64,000 nucleotides of DNA, taken from assembly GCA_910578935.1 (NCBI GenBank), contig CAJTSM010000013.1, forward strand, positions 1 through 64,000, written 5' to 3'. The DNA is from an uncultured Oscillibacter sp. Its GTDB lineage: Bacteria > Bacillota > Clostridia > Oscillospirales > Oscillospiraceae. The notes beneath the pieces are model-generated. The model did not search any database. It was not told the DNA's origin and was given only the letters and a program-made list of their open reading frames with translations. The translations under genes and the position numbers were made by a program. Shown in pieces: positions 7,676 to 15,184 of this stretch; the stretch's first letter is position 1, and the number at the start of each line of letters is the position of its first letter.

Positions 7676-8746
7676 ATGACCATGATCTATTTGATCCGCC
7701 ACGCCGAAGCGGAGGGAAATCTCTACCGCATCGCCCAGGGCCAGCACGAAAGCAACCTTACCGGCCGGGGACGGCGGCAAGTAAAGGCCCTGGAGCGCCG
7801 CTTCGCCGGCATCCCAATCGACGCCGTTTACGCCAGCGACCTCTACCGCACCCGGGCCACCGCCGCCGCTATTTATAAACCCAAGAACCTGCCCCTTCAC
7901 CGCTGTCCGGGCCTCCGGGAGATCTGCGTGGGGGACTGGGAGGGCCGGACCTGGGGGGACATTGCCCGCTCCACGCCGGAGGCCATGGCGGACTTTGGCA
8001 GCCGGATGGACCGCTGGTCCATCCCCGGGGCGGAAACCCCGGCGGAGGTCCTGGCCCGGGTTCGGGCCGCCGTGGAGGAGATCGCCCGGAAAAACCCCGG
8101 GAAAACCCTGGCCCTCTTTTCCCACGGCTACGCCATCCGCCTCCTGCTGGCGAATCTCCAGGGCATCTCCCTGCGGGACACCGGAGAGAAGTCCCCCACC
8201 GGGGACAACACCGCCGTCTCCCTGCTGGAGTGGGACGGGGAGCGCCTCCGGGCAGTTTTTACGAACGACAACAGCCACCTGAAAACCCCCGAGTACCTGG
8301 CGGGGGAAAAATCCCCCCGCGCCAAGCGGTCCTACGCTCTGGAACCGGGCCTCTGGTTTCGCCCCTTGGAAGGTCCGGACGCGGCGGAACGCCTGTCCGC
8401 CGCCTGGGCAGCGGCAGGGGAGGCGGGGCCCGTCCCCGCCGCTCCGCTGACCCTGGAGGGTTTCTTGGGAGAAGAACCGGCGGGCCTGCTCCACATGGAC
8501 CCGGAGGCGGGACAAATCTTCCTTGCCTATATTCGTCCGGACTGCCGGAGGCGGGGCCTGGGGATTCAGCTTCTGGGGCAGGCGGTGCAGCACACCCGCA
8601 GCCAGGGCGGGGAGGCGCTGGCCGCAGCCGCCGCTCCCGGCAGCCCGGGGGAGTCCTATCTCCGGGATTGCGGCTTCGTGCCGCAGGGAGAGGCGGCGGG
8701 CCGGACCCTCTGGCGGAAATTTATCGGCTTTGACCCGTCGGTTTAG
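7676..8746 (+). CDS. Histidine phosphatase fused to a GNAT acetyltransferase
   Basis: 356-residue two-domain enzyme. Residues 1-200 form a phosphoglycerate-mutase-like histidine phosphatase: LIRHAEAEGN carries the phosphorylated His and the RHG-type motif, and SHGYAIR has the second catalytic His. Residues about 225-356 look like a GNAT acetyltransferase, with YIRPDCRRRGLGIQLL matching the acetyl-CoA binding Q/RxxGxG/A loop. Substrates are unknown. The start is the ATG with GGGAGG 8 bases upstream. The gene stands alone. Confidence 0.88.
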   Translation: MTMIYLIRHAEAEGNLYRIAQGQHESNLTGRGRRQVKALERRFAGIPIDAVYASDLYRTRATAAAIYKPKNLPLHRCPGLREICVGDWEGRTWGDIARSTPEAMADFGSRMDRWSIPGAETPAEVLARVRAAVEEIARKNPGKTLALFSHGYAIRLLLANLQGISLRDTGEKSPTGDNTAVSLLEWDGERLRAVFTNDNSHLKTPEYLAGEKSPRAKRSYALEPGLWFRPLEGPDAAERLSAAWAAAGEAGPVPAAPLTLEGFLGEEPAGLLHMDPEAGQIFLAYIRPDCRRRGLGIQLLGQAVQHTRSQGGEALAAAAAPGSPGESYLRDCGFVPQGEAAGRTLWRKFIGFDPSV

Positions 8747-8806
8747 GCCTCTCGTTAAGACTTCGTAAATTCCTTGTCCGCCTGTCAGGGTTTGACAAAG
8801 TTAGCG

Positions 8807-8836
8807 TTGACAAAACGTGTATGATTTTCTTATAGT
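8807..8836 (+). promoter_or_regulatory. Promoter of the riboswitch-controlled exchanger
   Basis: TTGACA at 8807-8812 and TATAGT at 8831-8836 with an 18-base spacer. Transcription would begin about 20 bases before the conserved riboswitch start. Confidence 0.8.
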
Positions 8837-8857
8837 AGTCTCACAGCTCATGGCTTC

Positions 8858-9136
8858 ATAAAAGGGAGTAGCTTACGTTTCAAACGTGGCGTGGCTCGTC
8901 ATCACGATGGTGATTGCCTTCAGGCGGAAAGCCTGGAAGCAGTCTGTGCCGTGTTTTGCGGCTGCCGCTTTTCGCGGCGGGCAGAACGGTTCAAATGAAA
9001 GAGGCACGATTCCTGTATTTTGGGACAGGAATTGTGCCCGCCATCCGGGCCCGCTGAAAAGCGAGACTTTTATCCCGTGGGACAACTGCCGGGTTTCCGC
9101 TGTTGTTCTGGGGGATAGAAGTCTCGCTGAATTTTT
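8858..9136 (+). promoter_or_regulatory. yybP-ykoY (manganese) riboswitch with terminator
   Basis: The leader opens with AAAAGGGAGTAGC, contains CTCGTCATCA, and closes the aptamer with AGCGAGACTTTTATC, all hallmarks of the yybP-ykoY class, which binds Mn2+. The closing strand AGCGAGACTT (9060-9069) is complementary to AAGTCTCGCT (9119-9128), which is followed by GAATTTTT. The same bases can therefore close the aptamer or build a terminator. This is the logic of a transcriptional ON switch: metal bound, terminator broken, exchanger made. The aptamer is longer than usual because of extra hairpins at about 8920-9045. Confidence 0.87.
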
Positions 9137-9153
9137 GGAAAGCGGTGGATTGT

Positions 9154-10110
9154 ATGGAAATTTGGATTACGGTGCTGTTGTTTCTGCTGGGCCTGCTCCT
9201 GATTATCAAGGGCGGCGACTGGTTCCTGGACGGGGCCGTGTGGATCGCGGAGGCCACCGGCGTGCCCCGGTTTATCATCGGGGCCACCATTGTCTCCCTG
9301 GCGACGACCCTGCCGGAGCTGACAGTCTCCCTCACCGGCACCCTCCAGGGGGAGGTGGATCTGGCGGTGGGCAACGCCGTGGGCTCCGTCACGGCCAACC
9401 TGGGGCTAATCCTGGGGATCTCCCTGGTGTGCATTCCTTCGGTTGTCAAGCGCTCCCAGTTCCAATTGAAAGCCCTGCTCATGGTCTTCGGCGCGGCGCT
9501 GCTGCTGGTCCTCAGCCGGGGCGGCGTACTGAAAGCCCTGCCGGGCCTTTCGCTGTTCGTCATCTTCGGTATTTATATCTGGAGCAATCTCCGGGACGCG
9601 AAGAGCGGCATGGCGGAGAACCGGGAAACCCGTCCCAAGGGCCGCACCGTCTCCCGGCGGCAGATGATGGAAAAGCTGTTCCTCTTCGTCCTGGGCATCG
9701 CGGCCATCGTCACCGGCTCTCAGCTGCTGATCAACTACGGCAGCGAGCTGGCCCTGCTGATGGGGGTTCCCGCCAGCATCATCGGCGTGACCATGGTGGC
9801 GATCGGCACGTCCCTGCCCGAGCTGGTGACCACCCTGACGGCCATCGCGAAAAAGGAAGCCTCCATGTCCGTGGGGAACATCATCGGGGCCAACGTCATT
9901 GATTTGACCATGATCCTGCCGGTCTGCTCCGCCGTCAGCGGCGGGGCGCTGACCATCGGGGCCCAGACCACGGCCCTGGACATGCCCGCCTGCCTGCTGC
10001 TGTGCTGCGTGGCGGTGATCCCGCCCCTGGTGGCGGAGCGGTTCTACCGCTGGCAGGGCATGCTGATGCTGGGGCTCTACGCGGGATATGTGGTGCTTTT
10101 GGTCACTTGA
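9154..10110 (+). CDS. CaCA-family cation exchanger
   Basis: 318-residue integral membrane protein with about ten helices and the two alpha repeats of calcium/cation antiporters: GATIVSLATTLPEL plus GNAVGSVTANLGL in the first half, and GVTMVAIGTSLPEL plus GNIIGANVIDL in the second. Such exchangers expel Ca2+ or Mn2+ against Na+ or H+. The yybP-ykoY riboswitch in the leader points to manganese export. The start ATG at 9154 lies 25 bases after the terminator stem. The gene is monocistronic, with a terminator at 10120. Confidence 0.9.
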   Translation: MEIWITVLLFLLGLLLIIKGGDWFLDGAVWIAEATGVPRFIIGATIVSLATTLPELTVSLTGTLQGEVDLAVGNAVGSVTANLGLILGISLVCIPSVVKRSQFQLKALLMVFGAALLLVLSRGGVLKALPGLSLFVIFGIYIWSNLRDAKSGMAENRETRPKGRTVSRRQMMEKLFLFVLGIAAIVTGSQLLINYGSELALLMGVPASIIGVTMVAIGTSLPELVTTLTAIAKKEASMSVGNIIGANVIDLTMILPVCSAVSGGALTIGAQTTALDMPACLLLCCVAVIPPLVAERFYRWQGMLMLGLYAGYVVLLVT

Positions 10111-10119
10111 ACTTAGAAC

Positions 10120-10156
10120 AAAAAGACCGGCGCGAAAACTCCGCGCCGGTCTTTTT
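10120..10156. terminator. Bidirectional terminator
   Basis: Stem of 15 bp, AAAAAGACCGGCGCG with its complement, and T-runs on both strands. It separates the exchanger from the convergent PII-like gene. Confidence 0.95.
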
Positions 10157-10161
10157 GCTGT

Positions 10162-10830
10162 TCAGGACTCCTCCTCCAGCAGCCGCAGCCCCGCCAGATC
10201 CGTCACCGGCAGGGAAAAGGTCACGGCCTGGGCCTTTGTCTGCATTCCCGCCTGGGTCATGACGGCTTTCATGATGGGCTTGCGGTCCGCCTCCTTGGCC
10301 AGGATGAACACAAGCTCCTTCTCTGCCGCCAGGGACACGCCGAAAAACTTCCGGGCCAGCTCCGTCCCCGTGCCCTTGGCGTGAATCGTGGTGCCCCCGG
10401 CGGCCCCGGCGGAGCGGGCGGCGTCCATCACCTGATCGGTGTGGCCCCGGTTGGCGATGACCACGATCAGCTCGTGGGTAATCTCTTTGTCCATGTCGTC
10501 CTCCTCCGCCTGCCATGACAGCAGATAATCCCTGGCTCTGGCCCCGCCGACGCTGGAGATGGGCACGGCCATCAAAATTCCCCGCCCCGGCACATCCAGC
10601 CACAGCTCCCGGGCCGCTTTCCGCACCAGCCGCCTTGAACGGGGGGCCGCCAGCAGCAGCACCGCCTTTTCCGTGGCCTCCAGGCCCAGATAGTCCAGCA
10701 CCTCCGTGGCGGCGGTGCCCTGTCCCAGGGCGGACAGCACCAAGGTAGCCCCTTGGTCCTGGAACCAGGCGGCAAACTCTCCGCCCCGGCTCCGGTCCGT
10801 GACGGCAATCATGAGGTCGGCCCGGTCCAT
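10162..10830 (-). CDS. Tandem PII-like (GlnB-type) signalling protein
   Basis: 222-residue soluble protein built from two PII-like halves (about 1-100 and 115-222). The second half contains ELIVVIANRGHTDQVMDAAR and GTTIHAKGTGTE, which match the start and T-loop-adjacent region of GlnB-like proteins. PII proteins sense nucleotides and 2-oxoglutarate and often dock on membrane transporters. The gene follows the DUF1538 membrane protein in the same direction, as PII genes follow amtB, so it probably controls that transporter. A 146-base MITE-like repeat lies between the two genes. Confidence 0.8.
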   Translation of the reverse strand: MDRADLMIAVTDRSRGGEFAAWFQDQGATLVLSALGQGTAATEVLDYLGLEATEKAVLLLAAPRSRRLVRKAARELWLDVPGRGILMAVPISSVGGARARDYLLSWQAEEDDMDKEITHELIVVIANRGHTDQVMDAARSAGAAGGTTIHAKGTGTELARKFFGVSLAAEKELVFILAKEADRKPIMKAVMTQAGMQTKAQAVTFSLPVTDLAGLRLLEEES

Positions 10831-10870
10831 GGGCGGTTCCCCCTTTCTTTCAGCGCTTCCGCGCGAAAAT

Positions 10871-11016
10871 TTAGAACTTGTATTTGCGATCGGGGAATGC
10901 CGGATGGGTGAGGGATTTCCCCGTCAGACAAGGAAATTTTCCGCGGAAATTGACGCGGTACGGCGGGGAAAGACCCGCCCGGACGGCGTTCAACAATCAC
11001 AAATACAGGCTCTCAA
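10871..11016. repeat. MITE-like insert, solo copy
   Basis: 146-bp element starting TTAGAACTTGTATTTGCGAT and ending with the inverted counterpart AAATACAGGCTCTCAA. It is homologous to the inserts at 18928-19056 and 50703-50837, sharing the TGAGGGATTT and GGGGAAAGACCCGC cores. Its right end overlaps the stop codon of the DUF1538 gene (11013-11015), so that gene's last codon lies at the insertion junction. Confidence 0.75.
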
Positions 11017-12536
11017 TACGCAAGGTCGATGATCTCCTCGTCCTCCGCCGCCTGGGCCAGCTTCGCTTTATTGAGCTTCCACTGGTACACAAGGCCCAGG
11101 AGCTGAATGGTCAGCAGCGGCGTCATGGCCACCATGGCCACCACGCCAAAGGCGTCGGTGACGATATTCCCTCCCAAGGCCTCGCAGGCCCCCATGGCGA
11201 AGGGCAGGAGGAAGGTGGCCGTCATGGGTCCCGACGCCACGCCTCCGGAGTCGAAGGCGATGGAGGTGAATATTTTCGGCACGAAGAAGGACAGTACCAC
11301 CGCCAGCAGATACCCCGGCACGAGAAAGAGGAAAATGGACGCCCCGGTAAGAACCCGGACCATGGCAAGGCCGATGGACGCCGCCACGCCGATGGACAAA
11401 CTGGCGCTCATGGCGCCGCCGGGAATCGCCCCGGCGGTAATTTCCTCTACCTGGCGGTTCAGCACGTGGACCGCCGGCTCCGCTTGGACAATGAACCAGC
11501 CCATCAGCATGCCGGTAGGCACCAGCAGCCAGTTAAAAGGCAGGGCGGCGATCTGCCGGCCCAGATACGTCCCCGCCGGAAGGAAGCCCACGTTAACCCC
11601 CGTGAGAAAGAGGGCCAAACCAATATAAGTATACAGGAGTCCGATGGCGATTTTCAAGACCTTCTTCCGCTTCAGCCGCAGGGCGGCGGCCTGAAACAGG
11701 CCGAAGAATGCGGCGATGGGAAAGAGGCTTTTGAAGACCTCCACCGCGTACTCCGGAAAGGCGGAGAGGAACAGCCCTCCCAGCTCCCGGCTGTCCGCCG
11801 CCTGGGGCATAGGGGAGGGGCTGTAGGCCCCGGAGGCGGGGAAGATCATGGCCAGAATCAGCACCGCCAGAATGGGCCCCACGGAGCACAGGGCCACCAG
11901 GCCGAAGCTGTCCTGGGCGGCGTTTTCATCGCTTCGGATGGAGGACACGCCAAGCCCCAAGGCCATGATAAAGGGCACCGTCATAGGCCCGGTGGTGACC
12001 CCGCCGGAATCGAAGGCCACCGCCAGGAAATCCCCCGGCACAAAGAACGCCGCCAGAAGGAACACCAGAGCATAGGACCCGATCAGCAGCCACTGGAGGG
12101 AAACCTGGAACAAAATGCGCAGCAGGGCCACCACCAGGAACACCCCCACTCCGGCGGCCACGGCCCCCACCAAAACGGCGTTGGGAATGCCGGGAACCTG
12201 GGAGGCCAGGACCTGGAGGTCCGGTTCCGACATGGTGACCACCACGCCGATCAGGAAGCTGACAGAGACGATCACCCAGATTTTCCGGGAGTTCGCCATG
12301 TGGGCGCCCACCTGTTCCCCGATGGGAGTCATGGCGGCCTCCGCCCCCAGGGTAAAAAACCCCATACCCAGAATCAGCAGCACCGCCCCCGCCAAAAAAG
12401 CCAGCAGGGCGTCCACCGGCAGGGGGGCCACGGTGACGCAGAGGACCAGCACAATGGCCGTAATGGGCAGCACGGAGGCCAGCGCCTCCCGCACCTTTTC
12501 TCCCAGCACCATTTTTGTGCGTCCAAGCCTGCCCAC
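11013..12536 (-). CDS. DUF1538 membrane transporter-like protein
   Basis: 507-residue integral membrane protein with about twelve helices. It is internally duplicated: the FDSGGVTTGPMTVPFIMALGLG motif in the first half recurs as FDSGGVASGPMTATFLLPFAMG in the second, typical of inverted-repeat transporters. DUF1538 proteins are unproven transporters, commonly paired with PII-like proteins as here. The start is GTG 12536 with GGGGAGG about 9 bases upstream. The stop codon falls within the terminal repeat of the adjoining MITE-like insert. Confidence 0.85.
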   Translation of the reverse strand: MGRLGRTKMVLGEKVREALASVLPITAIVLVLCVTVAPLPVDALLAFLAGAVLLILGMGFFTLGAEAAMTPIGEQVGAHMANSRKIWVIVSVSFLIGVVVTMSEPDLQVLASQVPGIPNAVLVGAVAAGVGVFLVVALLRILFQVSLQWLLIGSYALVFLLAAFFVPGDFLAVAFDSGGVTTGPMTVPFIMALGLGVSSIRSDENAAQDSFGLVALCSVGPILAVLILAMIFPASGAYSPSPMPQAADSRELGGLFLSAFPEYAVEVFKSLFPIAAFFGLFQAAALRLKRKKVLKIAIGLLYTYIGLALFLTGVNVGFLPAGTYLGRQIAALPFNWLLVPTGMLMGWFIVQAEPAVHVLNRQVEEITAGAIPGGAMSASLSIGVAASIGLAMVRVLTGASIFLFLVPGYLLAVVLSFFVPKIFTSIAFDSGGVASGPMTATFLLPFAMGACEALGGNIVTDAFGVVAMVAMTPLLTIQLLGLVYQWKLNKAKLAQAAEDEEIIDLAY

Positions 12537-12659
12537 GCATTCCGCCTCCCCTTGCGTTTGATATGGTCTACTTTAGCACAAAACAGCCTCTTTCCGCAAG
12601 GAAATCCGGCGTTCTTTACGGGAAATTTACACCTTGCCGCCCATATCCCAAAAAAGCGG

Positions 12660-12688
12660 TTGCATTTTCCGGCGCTTTTTAGTAGAAT
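12660..12688 (+). promoter_or_regulatory. Promoter of the DUF4317 gene
   Basis: TTGCAT at 12660-12665 and TAGAAT at 12683-12688, 17 bases apart, about 60 bases before the start codon. Confidence 0.65.
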
Positions 12689-12751
12689 ACATGTTTGACA
12701 GCACTGTCGGAACATCCCAGCGGCTCCGCCGCTGAAACACGAGGTAACGCC

Positions 12752-13903
12752 ATGAATCTGAAAGAAGTCAGCGAACTCCGCCGCCGTTTCCGGCCGGAGA
12801 AATCCGCCGTCAGCCGGGTCTACGGCTGCTATGTCAACGGCTCCAGCCGGGAAATTATCTCCTACCTGGACGAGTCCCTGGGAAATATGCCCCAGGAGGA
12901 GGCGGAGAAATACCTGAGCCTCCTGAAAAAGTCCCTCTCCGGCGCTCTGGGAAAAAATCTCATTGACGTGGTCTTTTCCACCCGGCAGGTGGCGGACAGC
13001 GACGAGCACCGCCTCCTTTCCGCTCTCCGGGAATCCGGGCTCAAGGACGGGGAAATTCGGGAAACCTTTTACCGCACGGTTACCGGCGCCCTGGACATGG
13101 GGGACAGCAACTATTTGATCCTTCTGGCCTGCGACACTTATGACGTGCCCCATCGGGGCGGGGACGGGGAAATGGATCCCGACGGGTCCGACCAGGTCTT
13201 TTCTTACATCGTATGCAGCGTCTGCCCGGTGAAAAACTGCAAAATGGAGCTGGGCTACTTCCCCGGCGAGAACGAATTCCACAGCTGTGCCGCCGGGCAG
13301 ATCGTCTCCGCCCCGGAGCTGGGCTTTCTCTTCCCCGCCTTTGACGGCCGGGCGGCGAATATTTACAACGCCCTCTTCTACTCCCGGAAGCCGGATCAAA
13401 TTCACCAGGAGTTCCTGGACGCGGTTTTCCACACGGAACCCCCCATGTCCGCCGCCGAGCAGAAGGAGGCCTTTGAGGGGGCCCTGGCCGGAGCGCTGGA
13501 GAACACATGCAGCCTGGAGGTAATTCAGGCGGTTCACGGGCGGCTGCTGGAGAAAATCGAGGCGAATCGCGAAGACAAAGAGGCGGAACCCCTGGCCCTC
13601 TCCGCCGGGGAGATCGGCGGCATCCTCCGGGACTGCGGCGTGCCGGAGGAGCGGGCGGAGGTGTTTCAACAGCAGTGCGGCCAGGCTTTCGGCGGGGCAG
13701 CGCTGAACCCGGAGAACCTGATCGACGCCAAGCGCTTCGACGTGAAGACGGAACAAGCGACCATCTCGATCGATCCGGCCTACAGTTATCTGGTGGAAAC
13801 CCGAATCATCGACGGGCGGAAGTATCTGCTGATCCCCGCCGGGGAAGGCGTGGAGGTCAACGGCCTCAGCGTGGGGCTGGAAGCGGGGAACCCGGAGAAA
13901 TAA
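12752..13903 (+). CDS. DUF4317 family protein
   Basis: 383-residue soluble protein of the DUF4317 family, common in Clostridia and of unknown function. Characteristic stretches are the N-terminal LKEVSELRRRFRPEKSAVSRVYGCYVN and the central YSRKPDQIHQEFLDAVF. No signal peptide, helices or catalytic motif stand out. The ATG at 12752 has a GAGGTAACG site. The gene is monocistronic, with its own promoter at 12660 and a hairpin terminator region after it. Confidence 0.85.
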   Translation: MNLKEVSELRRRFRPEKSAVSRVYGCYVNGSSREIISYLDESLGNMPQEEAEKYLSLLKKSLSGALGKNLIDVVFSTRQVADSDEHRLLSALRESGLKDGEIRETFYRTVTGALDMGDSNYLILLACDTYDVPHRGGDGEMDPDGSDQVFSYIVCSVCPVKNCKMELGYFPGENEFHSCAAGQIVSAPELGFLFPAFDGRAANIYNALFYSRKPDQIHQEFLDAVFHTEPPMSAAEQKEAFEGALAGALENTCSLEVIQAVHGRLLEKIEANREDKEAEPLALSAGEIGGILRDCGVPEERAEVFQQQCGQAFGGAALNPENLIDAKRFDVKTEQATISIDPAYSYLVETRIIDGRKYLLIPAGEGVEVNGLSVGLEAGNPEK

Positions 13904-14010
13904 GCAAGCCCCCGGCCGGGGGCCGCTTCAGGCGGTCAAGCAATATGTTTGACAGCCTGAGCAAGTTTTTCAGGCCCTAAAAAGCTCTGAAAAACTTCTG
14001 ATTCAAAACG

Positions 14011-14035
14011 AGAGGAACCCCTCCCGGGTTCCTCT
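14011..14035. terminator. GC-rich hairpin after DUF4317
   Basis: AGAGGAACCC and AGGGTT-type complement form a 10-bp stem around CTCCC. No clear T-run follows, so this is a weak or factor-assisted terminator. Two other GC-rich palindromes lie in the same gap, at about 13911 and 14090. Confidence 0.5.
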
Positions 14036-14123
14036 CGCAGCGCTCTTCCTTCTCATCACTCGCGTTTTTACCATTTTTCAACAGGCTGAGCAGCCCCGGC
14101 CGGGGCTGCTTTCTTATCCCATC

Positions 14124-14831
14124 TCACGCCTGCACGTCAACTTCCCCGCCTGGGGCCGCTTCCGCCGTTGCCGCGGCGTACTGCTGGGCCACGGTTTCCA
14201 TAGAGGGCTGGATCGAAGCTCCCAGCTTCTGGGCCTGCTCCCGGAGCTCCATGTCCACGGCGGCAATCTGGGCCTGCATCCGATTGTCCACTTCCGCCTC
14301 CCGGAGGTAGCCGGACTCCCGAATCCGCCGCATGGCCTGTTTGCGCAACAGCTCCTGCTTCTGGCGGCGGGCCTCCCGGCTCTTTTTCTCCTGAAGCAGT
14401 TTTTTCTGCCGGTCCTGGGCAAGTTTCTCCCGGTCCAGTTCCCGGTTCTTCTTCCCCGCCCGCTGGACGGCCTTCTGAAGCTGATTAATCGCGGCCTGAA
14501 TGCGCTTGGCGTTGTCCGGGTCCGTCTGCTTGGCGGCTTTCAGCCGGGCGATTTGCCGCCGGGCAAATCCGGCGGCGGCGTTGACCTCCGAGGGCCGCCG
14601 GGCCCTGGCCAGCCGGGCATAGGCCTCCATGGGCGCGTCGCCGTAGCGGGGCTTGGGCTTGGCGGCGTTGAACTGGTCCCGGGTGGCCTGGGCCTTCTCC
14701 CGGGCGTCCCGCATCATCTCGTAGAGATCGGGGCCGGAGTCCTTCCTCTCCTTTGTCTGGGCGGCGGAGGCACTCTGGGCCTGTCGGGAAGAGGCCCCAG
14801 AGGCGGCGCTGTTCACTTGCATATTACTCAT
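14124..14831 (-). CDS. Coiled-coil hypothetical protein
   Basis: Unrecognised 235-residue protein rich in Ala, Gln, Lys and Arg. Residues about 35-190 are predicted long helices; the stretch at 125-165 is densely charged (repeated KK, RR and EK pairs), and the N and C termini are low complexity. It has no signal peptide or membrane segment, so a cytoplasmic scaffold or nucleic-acid-binding role is possible. It is divergent from the FHA-FtsW gene. Nothing in the sequence identifies a function. Confidence 0.65.
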   Translation of the reverse strand: MSNMQVNSAASGASSRQAQSASAAQTKERKDSGPDLYEMMRDAREKAQATRDQFNAAKPKPRYGDAPMEAYARLARARRPSEVNAAAGFARRQIARLKAAKQTDPDNAKRIQAAINQLQKAVQRAGKKNRELDREKLAQDRQKKLLQEKKSREARRQKQELLRKQAMRRIRESGYLREAEVDNRMQAQIAAVDMELREQAQKLGASIQPSMETVAQQYAAATAEAAPGGEVDVQA

Positions 14832-14960
14832 GGCGGGGCCTCCTGTCCCTATGCTGTGTACACTTATATTTATTATATCGGCAAAACGCCGAAAAAGTGA
14901 AGGGACCCCAGGAAATTTTTGTCTTCACCGCCCGGCGTCTGTTTTAAAGCCGGCGGAACG

Positions 14961-15095
14961 CCGGATTGAGGCGGTTTTTTCTGACAGGCAAGGCGCTTCG
15001 GCCCGGGAATCCTGACGGATTTCAAGCCGAAGAAACGCAGTATGGCGGAAAAAGACGCCCCGAGACGGCGTTTAGAGAGTTTGAAGACACCCTCC
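14961..15095. repeat. Dispersed repeat R3, copy 2 (inverted)
   Basis: Contains CGAGACGGCGTTTAGAGAG, the inverse of the block at 2246-2264. It also has a CAGGCAAGG...GGAAAAAGACGCC arrangement that parallels the inner part of the MITE-like insert. The remaining 14832-15184 gap shows no gene; the promoter of the following gene must lie here, but no clear -35/-10 pair was found. Confidence 0.55.
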
Positions 15096-15184
15096 AAACC
15101 GGCGGGAGAAACTTTCGCAGCGGTGGATTTTTCCTCAAAAACGTGCTATGCTGTATTATCATCTCTCAGAGAGGAGGCCCTTCC

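Noticed and set aside
10878..12698. 606-codon plus-strand frame opposite DUF1538
   Set aside because: Low-complexity His/Gly/Gln translation typical of antisense; the minus strand has a clear membrane protein with duplicated motifs.
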